From: Candidatus Nomurabacteria bacterium RIFOXYD2_FULL_35_12
GTDB lineage: Bacteria; Patescibacteriota; Minisyncoccia; Phycocordibacterales; UBA9973
Direction of reading: 5' to 3'
Assembly (NCBI GenBank): GCA_001786365.1
Contig: MFWK01000022.1
Span: 6,735-70,734 of the forward strand
Length of the DNA: 64,000 nt
Shown one piece after another: positions 17,523 to 25,696 of this stretch. The position numbers were made by a program, and so were the translations under genes. The notes under the pieces are model-generated. The model had not been told where the DNA came from and ran no database searches. It saw nothing but the letters and a program-made list of their open reading frames with translations. Positions within the stretch are counted from its first letter, which is position 1, and each line of letters opens with the position of its first letter.

Positions 17523-18591
17523 GCACTAGATCTGTATCAGTCAATATCACATTGAATCGTAAAATACCAATGGTTTGATTTTGTTCTGTTTTTATGTTTA
17601 CTCTCCATTTTCCAGTCGTTAAATTTGTGCGCATTGAATATGTTCGGAAACCGCCACCACGTCCACCATTTACAGAAAGATTTATAAGACTTTCAGTTGT
17701 CCATTTCCTTGATGCTTCATTATAGTGTTGCCACTCATGTACTATGTTTAGATTTATGTCTTTTGGAGAAAAAATAGCGCTAAAAGCATATATGGGCTTT
17801 CCTAGAGTCTCTTTAAAGTCCGGATATAGCTTGAAATACCCTCTCCAACCTTGATTTTCATAAGTAACATCATAATTTCCTTCTGCATTTTTTTGAATTG
17901 AATGATATGCGCCGGCATCTTTTAAAGAAAGAGGAATGGGTGGAATTAAATTAGTAAAATATAAAGCATTAATTAGTGTAAAAATACCTGAAATTAATAA
18001 AATTATTAATCTTCTACTCTGAAAGTATTTATCTTTTATTAAATAAATTAAAATTTTAATAAAAACAAAAATAAAGATTAAACTAAAAAGTCCAGCAAGT
18101 AAAAACATCCATACGCTTATTTGGCGGAAAATAATCGGCACTAAAAAAATCATAAATGAATAAATAGAAAGGAAGAATAAACTTATTTGAAAACTAAGCC
18201 TAATATAATGTCTTTTCAAAGATTCATTTGCAATAAAAGCAATAACAAGCAAGGCAATAAACGGCCAAGTGGTAAAAATATCAGAACTTCTAAAATAAAA
18301 TACTAGATAAGCTGAAAGAGTTCCTCCAAAGAAAAATTGTAATATATTTACATACCAAAAATGAGCTTTTTTTGGATTCCCTTCACTTCCTGCCTCATTC
18401 TCTTTGATATGAATTAGTATTATAAAAATCCCAAGTATAATTAAATGCCCTAAAATCCAGACATTTTCAAATAGAGTGTCTACGCGCCGAAGCGTAAAAG
18501 CATCAAAAACGAATCCTAAAATAAGTGACAAAGATGAAATAGGACGTTCAAATCGTCCATAAAAATTACGAATAGGTTCTATAAAAAACAT
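17503..18591 (-). CDS. Multi-spanning membrane protein with DUF2914-like C-terminus
   Basis: About residues 15-235 hold roughly seven hydrophobic segments. The soluble C-terminal ~110 residues read IFSPKDINLNIVHEWQHY...GGRGGGFRTYSMR...GKWRVNIKT, resembling DUF2914, a family of unknown function often at the outer face of the membrane. The cluster GGRGGGFRTYS is the best anchor. No catalytic motif is visible. It runs convergent to the HAD gene. The domain assignment is from memory of the family pattern. Confidence 0.6.
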   Translation of the reverse strand: MFFIEPIRNFYGRFERPISSLSLILGFVFDAFTLRRVDTLFENVWILGHLIILGIFIILIHIKENEAGSEGNPKKAHFWYVNILQFFFGGTLSAYLVFYFRSSDIFTTWPFIALLVIAFIANESLKRHYIRLSFQISLFFLSIYSFMIFLVPIIFRQISVWMFLLAGLFSLIFIFVFIKILIYLIKDKYFQSRRLIILLISGIFTLINALYFTNLIPPIPLSLKDAGAYHSIQKNAEGNYDVTYENQGWRGYFKLYPDFKETLGKPIYAFSAIFSPKDINLNIVHEWQHYNEASRKWTTESLINLSVNGGRGGGFRTYSMRTNLTTGKWRVNIKTEQNQTIGILRFNVILTDTDLVLTRMIK

Positions 18592-18621
18592 GTTTTTAGT
18601 ATAACATCAATAAAGATATTT

Positions 18622-19302
18622 TTATATTCCAATAACGCCAAATATTTCTCCGATGCCATAAGTTACAAGCATTGCAAGTAAGCCACCTATCACAACCCTC
18701 ACGGTCGCGTTAATTTTTTTAGCTCCCCCTGCATGCGTGCTTAAGATTCCTATTACAATGAGCACACATAATACTGTAAAAAATGTCACCGGGACACGAA
18801 TTGAAGGAGGGGAAATCGTTATGGTGAAAAGTGGTATTATTCCCCCAAATAAAAAAGCAATAGCAGAAGCACAAGAAGCATGTAAAGGATTAGTCAGGTT
18901 GTTTGGGTTAATTCCCAATTCAGCATGAAAATGCGCAGCGTGTACATCATGGGCGGTGAATTCTTTCGCGACCAAAAGAGCTGTTTCTTTTGATAAACCT
19001 TCTTTTTCATAAATAGAGACAAGCTCTTTTAGTTCTTCTTCAGGGTTGTTATTTATTTCATGACGTTCTTTTTCAATAAGCGCTTTCTCAGTATCACGTT
19101 GAGAACTTACAGACACATATTCTCCGACAGCCATAGATAAAGCTCCAGCGATAAGGCTCGCCACACTGGCCGTCAAAATGATTTTTAAGTCATTTGTGGC
19201 GCCTGCCATTCCCACCACAACTGCGGAAATTGAAACTATGCCGTCATTACCTCCTAAAACTGCAGCTCGAAGCCAATTTAATTTTTGGTTAATATTTTCC
19301 AT
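18622..19302 (-). CDS. VIT1/CCC1-family metal transporter
   Basis: The N-terminus NWLRAAVLGGNDGIVSISAVVVGMAGAT is characteristic of VIT1/CCC1 iron/manganese transporters. The SMAVGEYVSVSSQRDTEKA stretch and an acidic cytosolic loop (residues ~75-130, with EKERHEI, EEELKEL and HDVHAAHFHAE) support metal handling. Three further membrane segments follow. The ATG at 19302 is preferred over a TTG at 19317 that overlaps the csaA stop. The adjacent ferric-reductase-like gene about 4 kb downstream hints at iron metabolism but is not in the same cluster. Confidence 0.85.
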   Translation of the reverse strand: MENINQKLNWLRAAVLGGNDGIVSISAVVVGMAGATNDLKIILTASVASLIAGALSMAVGEYVSVSSQRDTEKALIEKERHEINNNPEEELKELVSIYEKEGLSKETALLVAKEFTAHDVHAAHFHAELGINPNNLTNPLHASCASAIAFLFGGIIPLFTITISPPSIRVPVTFFTVLCVLIVIGILSTHAGGAKKINATVRVVIGGLLAMLVTYGIGEIFGVIGI

Positions 19303-19313
19303 ATATCTATAAA

Positions 19314-19649
19314 TCAATTCAACTTTCCACCTATAACTGCATTTTCTTTATCTGGAACCAGTAAGATTACTTTATCTTCTTTGTCCGGCACGCCGAGAGT
19401 TAAAACTTCTGATTCATAAGAGCCTATTTTCCTAACAGGAAAATTTATGACACCTACTACGAGCTTCCCTATCAATTCTTCTTTTTGGTAAAAAATAGCA
19501 ATTTGAGAAAATGAATTTTTAATCCCAACTTCAGGACCAAAGTCTATTCGAAGCTTGTATCCAGGCTTTCTGGCTTCGGGGTGGTCATTTACCTCAATTA
19601 TTTTTCCAACTCTTATATCTAATTTTTCAAAATCTTCTATTGTTGCCAT
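19314..19649 (-). CDS. csaA: CsaA-like tRNA-binding domain protein
   Basis: The protein is a stand-alone OB-fold tRNA-binding domain as in CsaA, YtpR and the MetRS C-terminus. DFEKLDIRVGKIIEVNDHPEARKPGYKL and the later VVGVINFPVRKIG..SEVLTLG match the family. CsaA proteins bind tRNA or act as export chaperones. The 111-residue length matches. It ends with TGA, one of the clear uses of TGA as stop here. It is just upstream of the transporter gene. Confidence 0.85.
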   Translation of the reverse strand: MATIEDFEKLDIRVGKIIEVNDHPEARKPGYKLRIDFGPEVGIKNSFSQIAIFYQKEELIGKLVVGVINFPVRKIGSYESEVLTLGVPDKEDKVILLVPDKENAVIGGKLN

Positions 19650-19660
19650 TTTACAAAAAA

Positions 19661-20179
19661 TTATTTTATTAAATTTGCTAAAGCTATGACACTATTTATT
19701 GGTTCAGAAGTATCTTTTTTTACAGCTAAAGCGCCAATATCAGTAAATTTTTTATTGTAAAAAGCACTACTTGAAAAACCAACTATTTTTCCGCTAAAGC
19801 CTTCATAAAGTAATAATCTTGCTAAATCGTCACCCTTGATGCCGTTTTCTAATGTGTAATCAATTAGAACAATATCTGGTTTGACTTCTAAAATTTTTTT
19901 TACAAAAGTAGCCAAGCTTTGATCTTTATGTAAGATAAAAGACATATTTCCATTTGTAGCAATCATGAAATGAGGAATAAAAGCTTCACCAATATTTGCG
20001 GAGTCATCTACCATAGCAATATTCATATTCTCTAATGGTTTATATTCGGGCAAGGCTTCATAGGCGCGCCTGTATGTAGCACTACTTCCTAAAGATTTTA
20101 AAGCTGCATTAATTTTTGCTAAAATTTTTAATCTATGAGCTTCTTCTGGGTTTATTGGTGTTGTTGGTTTTTCTTCCAT
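19661..20179 (-). CDS. Response-regulator receiver-like protein
   Basis: A CheY-like receiver fold spans about residues 53-172. The acidic pair Asp58-Asp59 sits in AMVDDS, the phosphoacceptor candidate Asp107 in VLIDYTL, then GFSSSAF and VKKD supply the Ser and Lys positions. A ~50-residue N-terminal extension lacks a known domain. There is no output domain and no histidine kinase nearby, so the partner is unknown. The insert NGNMSFILHKDQS between beta2 and alpha2 is longer than usual. Confidence 0.65.
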   Translation of the reverse strand: MEEKPTTPINPEEAHRLKILAKINAALKSLGSSATYRRAYEALPEYKPLENMNIAMVDDSANIGEAFIPHFMIATNGNMSFILHKDQSLATFVKKILEVKPDIVLIDYTLENGIKGDDLARLLLYEGFSGKIVGFSSSAFYNKKFTDIGALAVKKDTSEPINSVIALANLIK

Positions 20180-20223
20180 ATTTTTATTATATCAGATACT
20201 AAATGTAAAGATATTATTAAGAA

Positions 20224-20433
20224 TTAAGATTTGTCGTTTAAGTATTTACTGGCAACACTCAATACAAATGAAGGCAATATGATAAATACAGTAGTAAATA
20301 AAAGCTTAATTAATATTTCACTTATGTTTGAATCTGGGGTATTTGGCCCAGAAGCAGTCAAGACAACCAAAATGCCGATAATTCCAAAAACAATAGATGA
20401 ATAAATAAAAACTCGTGTTACTATTTTTTGCAT
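20224..20433 (-). CDS. Small two-helix membrane protein
   Basis: The 69-residue protein has hydrophobic segments at about 8-28 and 42-62 separated by a polar loop (SGPNTPDSN). It has no recognisable family. Its start overlaps the end of the upstream Nudix-like fragment by 13 bases, so it is probably translated together with it. Confidence 0.5.
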   Translation of the reverse strand: MQKIVTRVFIYSSIVFGIIGILVVLTASGPNTPDSNISEILIKLLFTTVFIILPSFVLSVASKYLNDKS

Positions 20434-20651
20434 AATTTTATTATAGCAGATTTAGCTGTGTCTAAGATAAAGGTATCTCTTTCCTTGATAAAACGACCCG
20501 CATAATTATTTGGTTTACTTTCTGATATGAATTTAAGTGCCTTCTCAAAAGGAATCCATACAGGCTTTTTAAAACCTTGTCTAATTTCGTGCTCGGTAAA
20601 AGCAACTTTGTCAGCAATATTGTCTTGATTTATAATTTTGAGTATTTTCAT
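20421..20651 (-). CDS. Probable C-terminal fragment of a Nudix-type protein
   Basis: The 76 residues TEHEIRQGFKKPVWIPFEKALKFI...GRFIKERDTFILDTA resemble the tail of Nudix hydrolases, where an E..G..PVW(I/V)P.EEAL stretch precedes a conserved RD. The Nudix box GX5EX7REUXEEXGU is absent. The gene begins near the tRNA-Gln end, so it may be a remnant left by a rearrangement at the tRNA. It could instead be an independent small protein. Confidence 0.4.
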   Translation of the reverse strand: MKILKIINQDNIADKVAFTEHEIRQGFKKPVWIPFEKALKFISESKPNNYAGRFIKERDTFILDTAKSAIIKLCKK

Positions 20652-20673
20652 AATATTCTACTTCCACGCAAGG

Positions 20674-20744
20674 CTGGGGGACTAGGATTCGGACCTAGAT
20701 AGTGGGATCCAAAATCCCAAGTCCTACCGTTAGACGATCCCCCA
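20674..20744 (-). tRNA. tRNA-Gln (TTG)
   Basis: Acceptor TGGGGGA pairs with TCCCCCA, discriminator G. The D-arm is GTC..GGAC-like, the anticodon loop TTTTGGA gives TTG, and the T-arm is CTAGG-TCCGAAT-CCTAG. The CCA end is not encoded. Position 55 of the T-loop is C instead of the near-universal T. An HTH/LAGLIDADG-like gene follows within 20 bases upstream. Confidence 0.93.
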
Positions 20745-20758
20745 GCTTTGCGAATAAG

Positions 20759-21460
20759 TTATTTATTATTGGCAATTTTTTCAAAAATCCCGTCTGACCA
20801 TCCTGCTATTTTTCTAACTAAATTAGAACTTCTTCTAACCATTATTTTTAATACTCCATGATATTTTTCTCCGGTATTTTTTCTATTTGTTTTCTTAATT
20901 TTATTATTTTTAAGATAAACTTTAGAGAAGTTATCGACCGAAAAACCAGTAGTTTTAGACCAGAATTGCCTTACTTCATCTATCCTTTCCTTATGACTCG
21001 CATGAATCATTATTTCAAATAATATCATATTATTTGGTATTTTGCATATTTCATCAAGCCATTTTAGGAATAAAATTATCATTTTAGGATCCATATTAGA
21101 AAAAGCAGTTGGAGACCCAGGGCGATATTGTTTTTCTTTGGTACCTTCAGCCCAATAAAGAACAACCCCTATAAGAAAAAATTCTTTTATAGATAAATTT
21201 TTTATCTCAGATTTTGCTTCAAAAAATATCTTTTCTTGCTTTTCAATTCTTTGTTTCTTTTTTGCTTGTCCACCACGAAGCGATGCAAGTCTTTTAGCCT
21301 TAGTAAATATTTGTTTTTGAGCTTTAGCCATACCGACACTTCGTAACCAAATTGAGAGAGTTGATTTAGCTACGGGAATAGCTCTCAAAATGTCTGAATA
21401 GGTTTTACCTTCTTTGCGTAAAGCAATAGCTTTTTCTTTTTCTTTCACCTTTTTTATCAT
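20759..21460 (-). CDS. HTH protein with LAGLIDADG-like segment
   Basis: The N-terminal ~45 residues form a resolvase/transposase-like helix-turn-helix (RKEGKTYSDILRAIPVAKSTLSIWLRS). A basic linker LRGGQAKKKQR follows. The C-terminal part has LIGVVLYWAEGTK with WAEG at 103-106, reminiscent of the LAGLIDADG core 'GxxxxEG', and later RKIAGWSDGIFE. This type of protein is widespread in CPR genomes in my recollection, often near tRNAs. It could be a homing endonuclease relative or a DNA-binding regulator. The gene is 15 bases from tRNA-Gln on the same strand. Confidence 0.6.
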   Translation of the reverse strand: MIKKVKEKEKAIALRKEGKTYSDILRAIPVAKSTLSIWLRSVGMAKAQKQIFTKAKRLASLRGGQAKKKQRIEKQEKIFFEAKSEIKNLSIKEFFLIGVVLYWAEGTKEKQYRPGSPTAFSNMDPKMIILFLKWLDEICKIPNNMILFEIMIHASHKERIDEVRQFWSKTTGFSVDNFSKVYLKNNKIKKTNRKNTGEKYHGVLKIMVRRSSNLVRKIAGWSDGIFEKIANNK

Positions 21461-21505
21461 AGGTAGGATATTAGTATTATAGCACTCTACCTATGTAGTA
21501 ATCAA

Positions 21506-22591
21506 CTATTTATTTGAAATATCTACTTCTTTGGCTATTATCTTCACCAAAGCAAGCTCTAAAGGCAATTCGGCAATAAAAGTATTTTCTATATTTTGAT
21601 AAGCTTCCAATAAGGTAGAAAGAGATAATGAATGAAACATTCCTGCTTTACCGGGTAAATCTTTTTTAATAAGAATTTTTAGGAAATCAATATCGGTCTT
21701 AGATAAATCCCCTACCATCTTATCTTCTAATCCTGGGGCTGATTTTAAAATTATGGCCATACGGAATTTATTAATAATTAATTTTAAATACAATTTCATA
21801 TCTAAATTAAGAGTTGAAGCTGAACGCACGGTGCTAATTCCCTTTTCTAAATTCCTTTCGGCGATTGCGGAAATAAAATCATTCACAAGAGTCGTTTTCG
21901 GTGCGCCAGTGATAGATTCCACACCTTCGCGGGTAACCTTTGAAACTTTCTTTCCTTTTTTGTCTTTACCAATGAAATTTAGAACCTTTTGAAGTTCACC
22001 GAGTCCATCACGAAACGAACCATCAGCTAGGATAGCTAGAAGTTCAGCCGAGTCTCCATCTAATTCAAAGCCTTCACCTTTTGCCACATCTATCAGCATC
22101 TTCTTGCAAACAAGGTCTGAAGCTTTTTTAAATGTGAAAACCTGACAGCGAGAAATGATAGTTTCTGGCACTTTATGAAGCTCTGTCGTCGCTAAAATAA
22201 AAATAACATGCTTTGGCGGTTCTTCTAAGGTTTTCAATAATGCGCCCCAAGCGTCTTTGGAAAGCATGTGCACCTCGTCTATTATGTAAACTTTATATTT
22301 TGAATCAAAAGGAAGCACTCGCGCGCCATCACGCAGAAGTTTTATGTCCTCGATGCCCCTGTTTGATGCAGCATCTATCTCATACATATCATTTACTGAT
22401 ACGCCTATGCGGGTGGCAAAAATTCTAGCCACAGAAGTCTTGCCTGTGCCTCTAGAGCCGACAAAAAGGTAAGCATGCGAAACTTTATTCGTCTCCACCG
22501 AACTTTCTAAGACTTTTACAATATGATCCTGACCTAAGACTTCCTTGAAGCTCTTTGGTCTGTATTTTCTATATAATGCCAAATCGTGCAT
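21506..22591 (-). CDS. dnaX: DNA polymerase III clamp-loader subunit, short form
   Basis: It is the AAA+ ATPase that loads the sliding clamp. Walker A GSRGTGKT is at 45-52, Walker B IIDEVHML at about 103-110, the sensor 1 LATTELHKVPETI and the arginine-finger SRC follow. Only 361 residues are present, so the tau-specific C-terminal domains are missing. The four-Cys zinc module normally between the Walker A helix and the EIDAASNRG motif is also absent: ARIFATRIGVSVNDMYEIDAASN joins them directly. The remaining lid and collar regions are intact. Confidence 0.93.
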   Translation of the reverse strand: MHDLALYRKYRPKSFKEVLGQDHIVKVLESSVETNKVSHAYLFVGSRGTGKTSVARIFATRIGVSVNDMYEIDAASNRGIEDIKLLRDGARVLPFDSKYKVYIIDEVHMLSKDAWGALLKTLEEPPKHVIFILATTELHKVPETIISRCQVFTFKKASDLVCKKMLIDVAKGEGFELDGDSAELLAILADGSFRDGLGELQKVLNFIGKDKKGKKVSKVTREGVESITGAPKTTLVNDFISAIAERNLEKGISTVRSASTLNLDMKLYLKLIINKFRMAIILKSAPGLEDKMVGDLSKTDIDFLKILIKKDLPGKAGMFHSLSLSTLLEAYQNIENTFIAELPLELALVKIIAKEVDISNK

Positions 22592-22653
22592 ATGAGGATT
22601 ATACTCTAAAAAAGAAAAAATCTAAAGAATTTTAAGCGTCGTGGGTTCCCTAA

Positions 22654-23163
22654 CTAATCGTCTTCGTAATCTCTATTTTTAGGTAAAGTAGGGTTTGGAT
22701 TTGCTACAGGTGGAGTAGTTGGATTACTAGAACTAGTTGCTACTGTCTGATTTAAATCTCCTATATAATAAGCAGAGAGCAGAGCATGGGCAGAAGAAGA
22801 ATGCGCCCCAGTGCCACCTCTATTTGCATAAATTGTCGTCGCATCGGTGCCACAAGTCGGCAAAATAGCGCTGACACCTCCAGGGTGTTGGTTGAAATAA
22901 GAAGTAACATCATAGATTTTACCGGAAACAAGGAGCCAGCAACTCTGTCTTGAATTATGTTTTGTAAGTTAAGTTTTATTTAAGAGTAAACTAGAATTTC
23001 CAGATTTTGTGCCAGAAGTATTATTAAGATTATTATTTCCAAGAACATTTTCTCCATTTGTTATTGTTCCAGTATTTTGATTATATAAAATGAGCCCAGC
23101 CACGATAATGGCCACAGTCACTGCCCAGAAAATAAATAAAGACATCGTTACGTATTTTTTCAT
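22654..23163 (-). pseudogene. Membrane-anchored cytochrome b5-like protein split by an in-frame TAA
   Basis: Reading from 23163, a 64-residue N-part has a membrane anchor (about 6-28) and an Asn/Gly/Ser-rich linker, then stops at TAA (22969-22971). The same frame continues without another stop to 22654 as a cytochrome b5 heme-binding domain: KHNSRQSCWLLVSGKIYDVTSYF, the heme ligand motif NQHPGG, CGTDAT, a second His in SSSAHALL, then a Pro/Thr/Ser tail. One nonsense change therefore separates anchor and domain. It could be a pseudogene, a sequencing error or read-through. It is 6 bases after the ferric-reductase-like gene, which suggests they were one redox unit. Confidence 0.75.
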
Positions 23164-23169
23164 AAAATT

Positions 23170-24477
23170 TTAAAGACTAAATTCTTCTGAATGAATTTTA
23201 TTATTAATAAAACCTAAATTTATAAACTGTTCTCTTAAACTCTTCATAAACTTTTTAGGTCCGCATAAGAATATATCTATATTTATGTCCTCATTTTTTG
23301 AAACTAAACTTACAGAAATATAACTATCTTTTTCTGAAAGATATGGGTGAAATTTAAAATTATTATTTTGCCTAGCTATTTGTTCAAATTCTATAGCGAA
23401 AGCCAACTCAGAAGTATTCTTTACACTATAATATAGGTCTATATTATAAGAATTAAACTCTGCTTTTTTTGTATTAATCTGCCTCGCCATACTCAAAAAT
23501 GGAGTGATGCCGATACCTCCAGCTATCCATATTTGCCTTTTTGACTCCCCTTTTAAATAAGAAAAAGAACCAAAAGGTCCTTCGATTGAGCAAGTAACTC
23601 CCGGCTTTAAAAGATAAATCATCGAAGTGTAGTCTCCTAATGTTTTTATACCTAAAGATAAATGATCATCACTAGGAGAAGATGTTATAGAAAATGGGTG
23701 AGATTCAGAAAGGATACCTTTTTCTTGGAATCTCAGAAAAACAAATTGTCCTGGTAGAAATCGCATTCTTTTACTCAATGATGAAAGTTTTAATTCCGCT
23801 ATGTCATCATTTACTCTTATTATTTCTTCTAATTTATATTGATACTCATCCTTTTTATAAACTTGCAAAATAGTTCTGTAAATATAAGAACAGGCACCCA
23901 GCATTGCTAAAATTATCATGTAGTATTTTAATGTCGTATTGTTAGAAATGTCGCTAGGTATCAAAAACATATGCAGGCCACTTAAAAACAAAACAATTCC
24001 TAGATATTTGTGAGTATTTTTCCAATTTTCATATTTAAATTTTAAATAAAAAGTAATTACCATCAAAACAATAAATACAAGGATAGCAATTTTACCGAGG
24101 TTTAAAGCTAGATCTTGAAAAGAGAAAACAAAGAGAAAAGAAGCTTTCAGGGAGATAAATAAATATTGAATAATAAGAAAAACTGGGTGAAAAAGTATGA
24201 GGCAAAAAGCTAATGCTCCGATAGTGTGGTGTTTAATATAAACTCTATTCAGTCCATTGAATAATTTATCTAAAAATTTAAAACGAGCAGCTAAAATAAA
24301 ATTAATGGAAAGTAGTGCCATACCTAAGAGTCCAGTTATCTGCCCGAGACTACGAAATGTCATTCCAAATGAAGTAAACCTATCAGCTAGTGGCTTCATA
24401 AAAAGCCAAATGATTATAGGAATGATAGACAAAATTATAACGAGAATAAGACCTGAATTATTTTTGAACAATTTCAT
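23170..24477 (-). CDS. Ferric-reductase-like transmembrane flavoprotein
   Basis: The first ~200 residues carry six or seven membrane helices with His residues suited to b-heme ligation (IKHHTIGA, LFHPVFL, NTHKYLG, GLHMFLI). The rest is a ferredoxin-NADP reductase-type module: FLPGQFVFLRF, HPFSITSSP for FAD, IAGGIGITPF for the nicotinamide phosphate, and LCGPKKFMKSL near the C-terminus. The likely role is passing electrons from NAD(P)H across the membrane to iron or another acceptor. The split cytochrome b5 gene directly downstream may have been its partner. Confidence 0.85.
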   Translation of the reverse strand: MKLFKNNSGLILVIILSIIPIIIWLFMKPLADRFTSFGMTFRSLGQITGLLGMALLSINFILAARFKFLDKLFNGLNRVYIKHHTIGALAFCLILFHPVFLIIQYLFISLKASFLFVFSFQDLALNLGKIAILVFIVLMVITFYLKFKYENWKNTHKYLGIVLFLSGLHMFLIPSDISNNTTLKYYMIILAMLGACSYIYRTILQVYKKDEYQYKLEEIIRVNDDIAELKLSSLSKRMRFLPGQFVFLRFQEKGILSESHPFSITSSPSDDHLSLGIKTLGDYTSMIYLLKPGVTCSIEGPFGSFSYLKGESKRQIWIAGGIGITPFLSMARQINTKKAEFNSYNIDLYYSVKNTSELAFAIEFEQIARQNNNFKFHPYLSEKDSYISVSLVSKNEDINIDIFLCGPKKFMKSLREQFINLGFINNKIHSEEFSL

Positions 24478-24509
24478 AATTATGATTTTATTATATTAAA
24501 AACTTATTT

Positions 24510-25592
24510 TCAACTTAATTTATTATTTTTAATAAAAGTATTAATTGTCTTTTCTACTTGTTTAGAATTTTCAGTTTCCATTAATTTTATTCGAAGCTCT
24601 TTTGCACCATCAAAACCGTTCACGTAAGCTTTAAAATGTTTTTTCATCACATCAAAACCTTTATGTTTTGGTTTAGCGAGTTCTTCATCAAAAATCTGTG
24701 TATGCTCTATTAGAACTTCAAGCTTTTCTTTAATGGAAGGAAGAACAGCATCAAAAGAGACTTGGGAGCGCGACGGCGCGAGCACGAGGAATTTTTCAGT
24801 AGAAAAATATCCGTGCTCTTCGGATGCTGTTCTTCCTGAAAAAAACCAAGGATTTCCAAAAACTCCCCTGCCTATCATCACTCCATCACAGCCATACTCT
24901 CTAGCTTTATCTTCTGCATCTTTCAAACTCGCAACATCACCATTACCAATGAGTAAAATATCTTTACCACTCTTCTCTATGCATTTTTTAACTTTTTTAA
25001 TAAGTTCCCAATTTGCCGGAACGAGTGAAAGTTCTTTTGTGGTTCTCAAATGAATCGTCAAAGCTGAAATGTCTTCTTTTAATAATTCAGGTATCCAATT
25101 ATCTATATCTTCTTTATTAAAACCAACTCTCGTCTTCACTGACACAGGAGTATTTAGGCCAGCTGATTTTATTCCCGCATGAGCCGACTGAATAATTTCT
25201 CGCGCAAGCTTCGGATTCTTTATCAAAGCCGAACCAGCTCCTTGGCTGATTACTGATTTATCCGGACAGCCCATATTTATGTCTATGCCATCAAAACCAA
25301 GGCTCGCAATATACTGACAAGCCTTCTTCATATTTTCCAGATTAGCGCCAAAAACTTGCGCCACAATAGGCCTTTCACGTTCTTTATATTTTAAAATATG
25401 CGCTAGCTTTTTTCTGCCAAGCTTGTCCGCAAGGCCATCTGCAGCCACGAACTCAGTCCAGAAAACAACTTTGTCTTTGTTTTCCCTATTCTTGCCATAT
25501 TTTGCCAACATATAGCGAAAAGCGATATCAGTGACATCTGACATCGGCGCAAGGCAGAAGAAAGGTTTATCTAGTTTTGTCCAAAAATTCAT
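24510..25592 (-). CDS. dusB: tRNA-dihydrouridine synthase
   Basis: It reduces uridines in the tRNA D-loop with FMN. LAPMSDVTDIAFR near the start, INMGCPDKSVISQGAGSAL with the catalytic Cys, VKTRVGFN, and GVMIGRGVFGNPWFF are all family signatures. Residues about 252-285, between NPWFFS and PSIKEKLEVL, are encoded by a 98-bp palindromic element and replace what is usually a short linker. The frame is kept, so the enzyme is probably active with a surface loop. Confidence 0.94.
   Translation of the reverse strand: MNFWTKLDKPFFCLAPMSDVTDIAFRYMLAKYGKNRENKDKVVFWTEFVAADGLADKLGRKKLAHILKYKERERPIVAQVFGANLENMKKACQYIASLGFDGIDINMGCPDKSVISQGAGSALIKNPKLAREIIQSAHAGIKSAGLNTPVSVKTRVGFNKEDIDNWIPELLKEDISALTIHLRTTKELSLVPANWELIKKVKKCIEKSGKDILLIGNGDVASLKDAEDKAREYGCDGVMIGRGVFGNPWFFSGRTASEEHGYFSTEKFLVLAPSRSQVSFDAVLPSIKEKLEVLIEHTQIFDEELAKPKHKGFDVMKKHFKAYVNGFDGAKELRIKLMETENSKQVEKTINTFIKNNKLS
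24739..24836. repeat. Three-stem palindromic element inside dusB
   Basis: A 14-bp perfect outer stem (GGAAGAACAGCATC / GATGCTGTTCTTCC) encloses a small GC hairpin GAGCGCGACGGCGCGAG and a second hairpin (GGAATTTTTC / GAAAAATATCC). The same order of parts, with similar hairpin sequences and an unrelated outer stem, recurs at 51693-51813 and 60743-60836. Confidence 0.8.
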
Positions 25593-25601
25593 TGCTTTGA
25601 A

Positions 25602-25695
25602 AAACTCGGGGGTAAAAAATTTCTTAAAACTGCGCCCTCGAGGTCATAAGGACAGGGAACCCACACGTTTTTTAAAATTCTTTACCCCCGAGTTT
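25602..25695. repeat. Palindromic spacer element between ftsQ-like gene and dusB
   Basis: AAACTCGGGGGTAAA and TTTACCCCCGAGTTT form a perfect 15-bp outer stem, extended inward by AT-rich pairing, around about 40 bases. It begins one base after the ftsQ-like stop and ends just before dusB, in the middle of an operon. No other copy was found here. Confidence 0.7.
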
Positions 25696-25696
25696 C

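Noticed and set aside
22969..22971. Alternative genetic code explaining the stop in the cytochrome b5-like gene
   Set aside because: The codon is TAA, which ends many other genes here, and TGA is also used as a stop (csaA). Recoded CPR groups reassign TGA.
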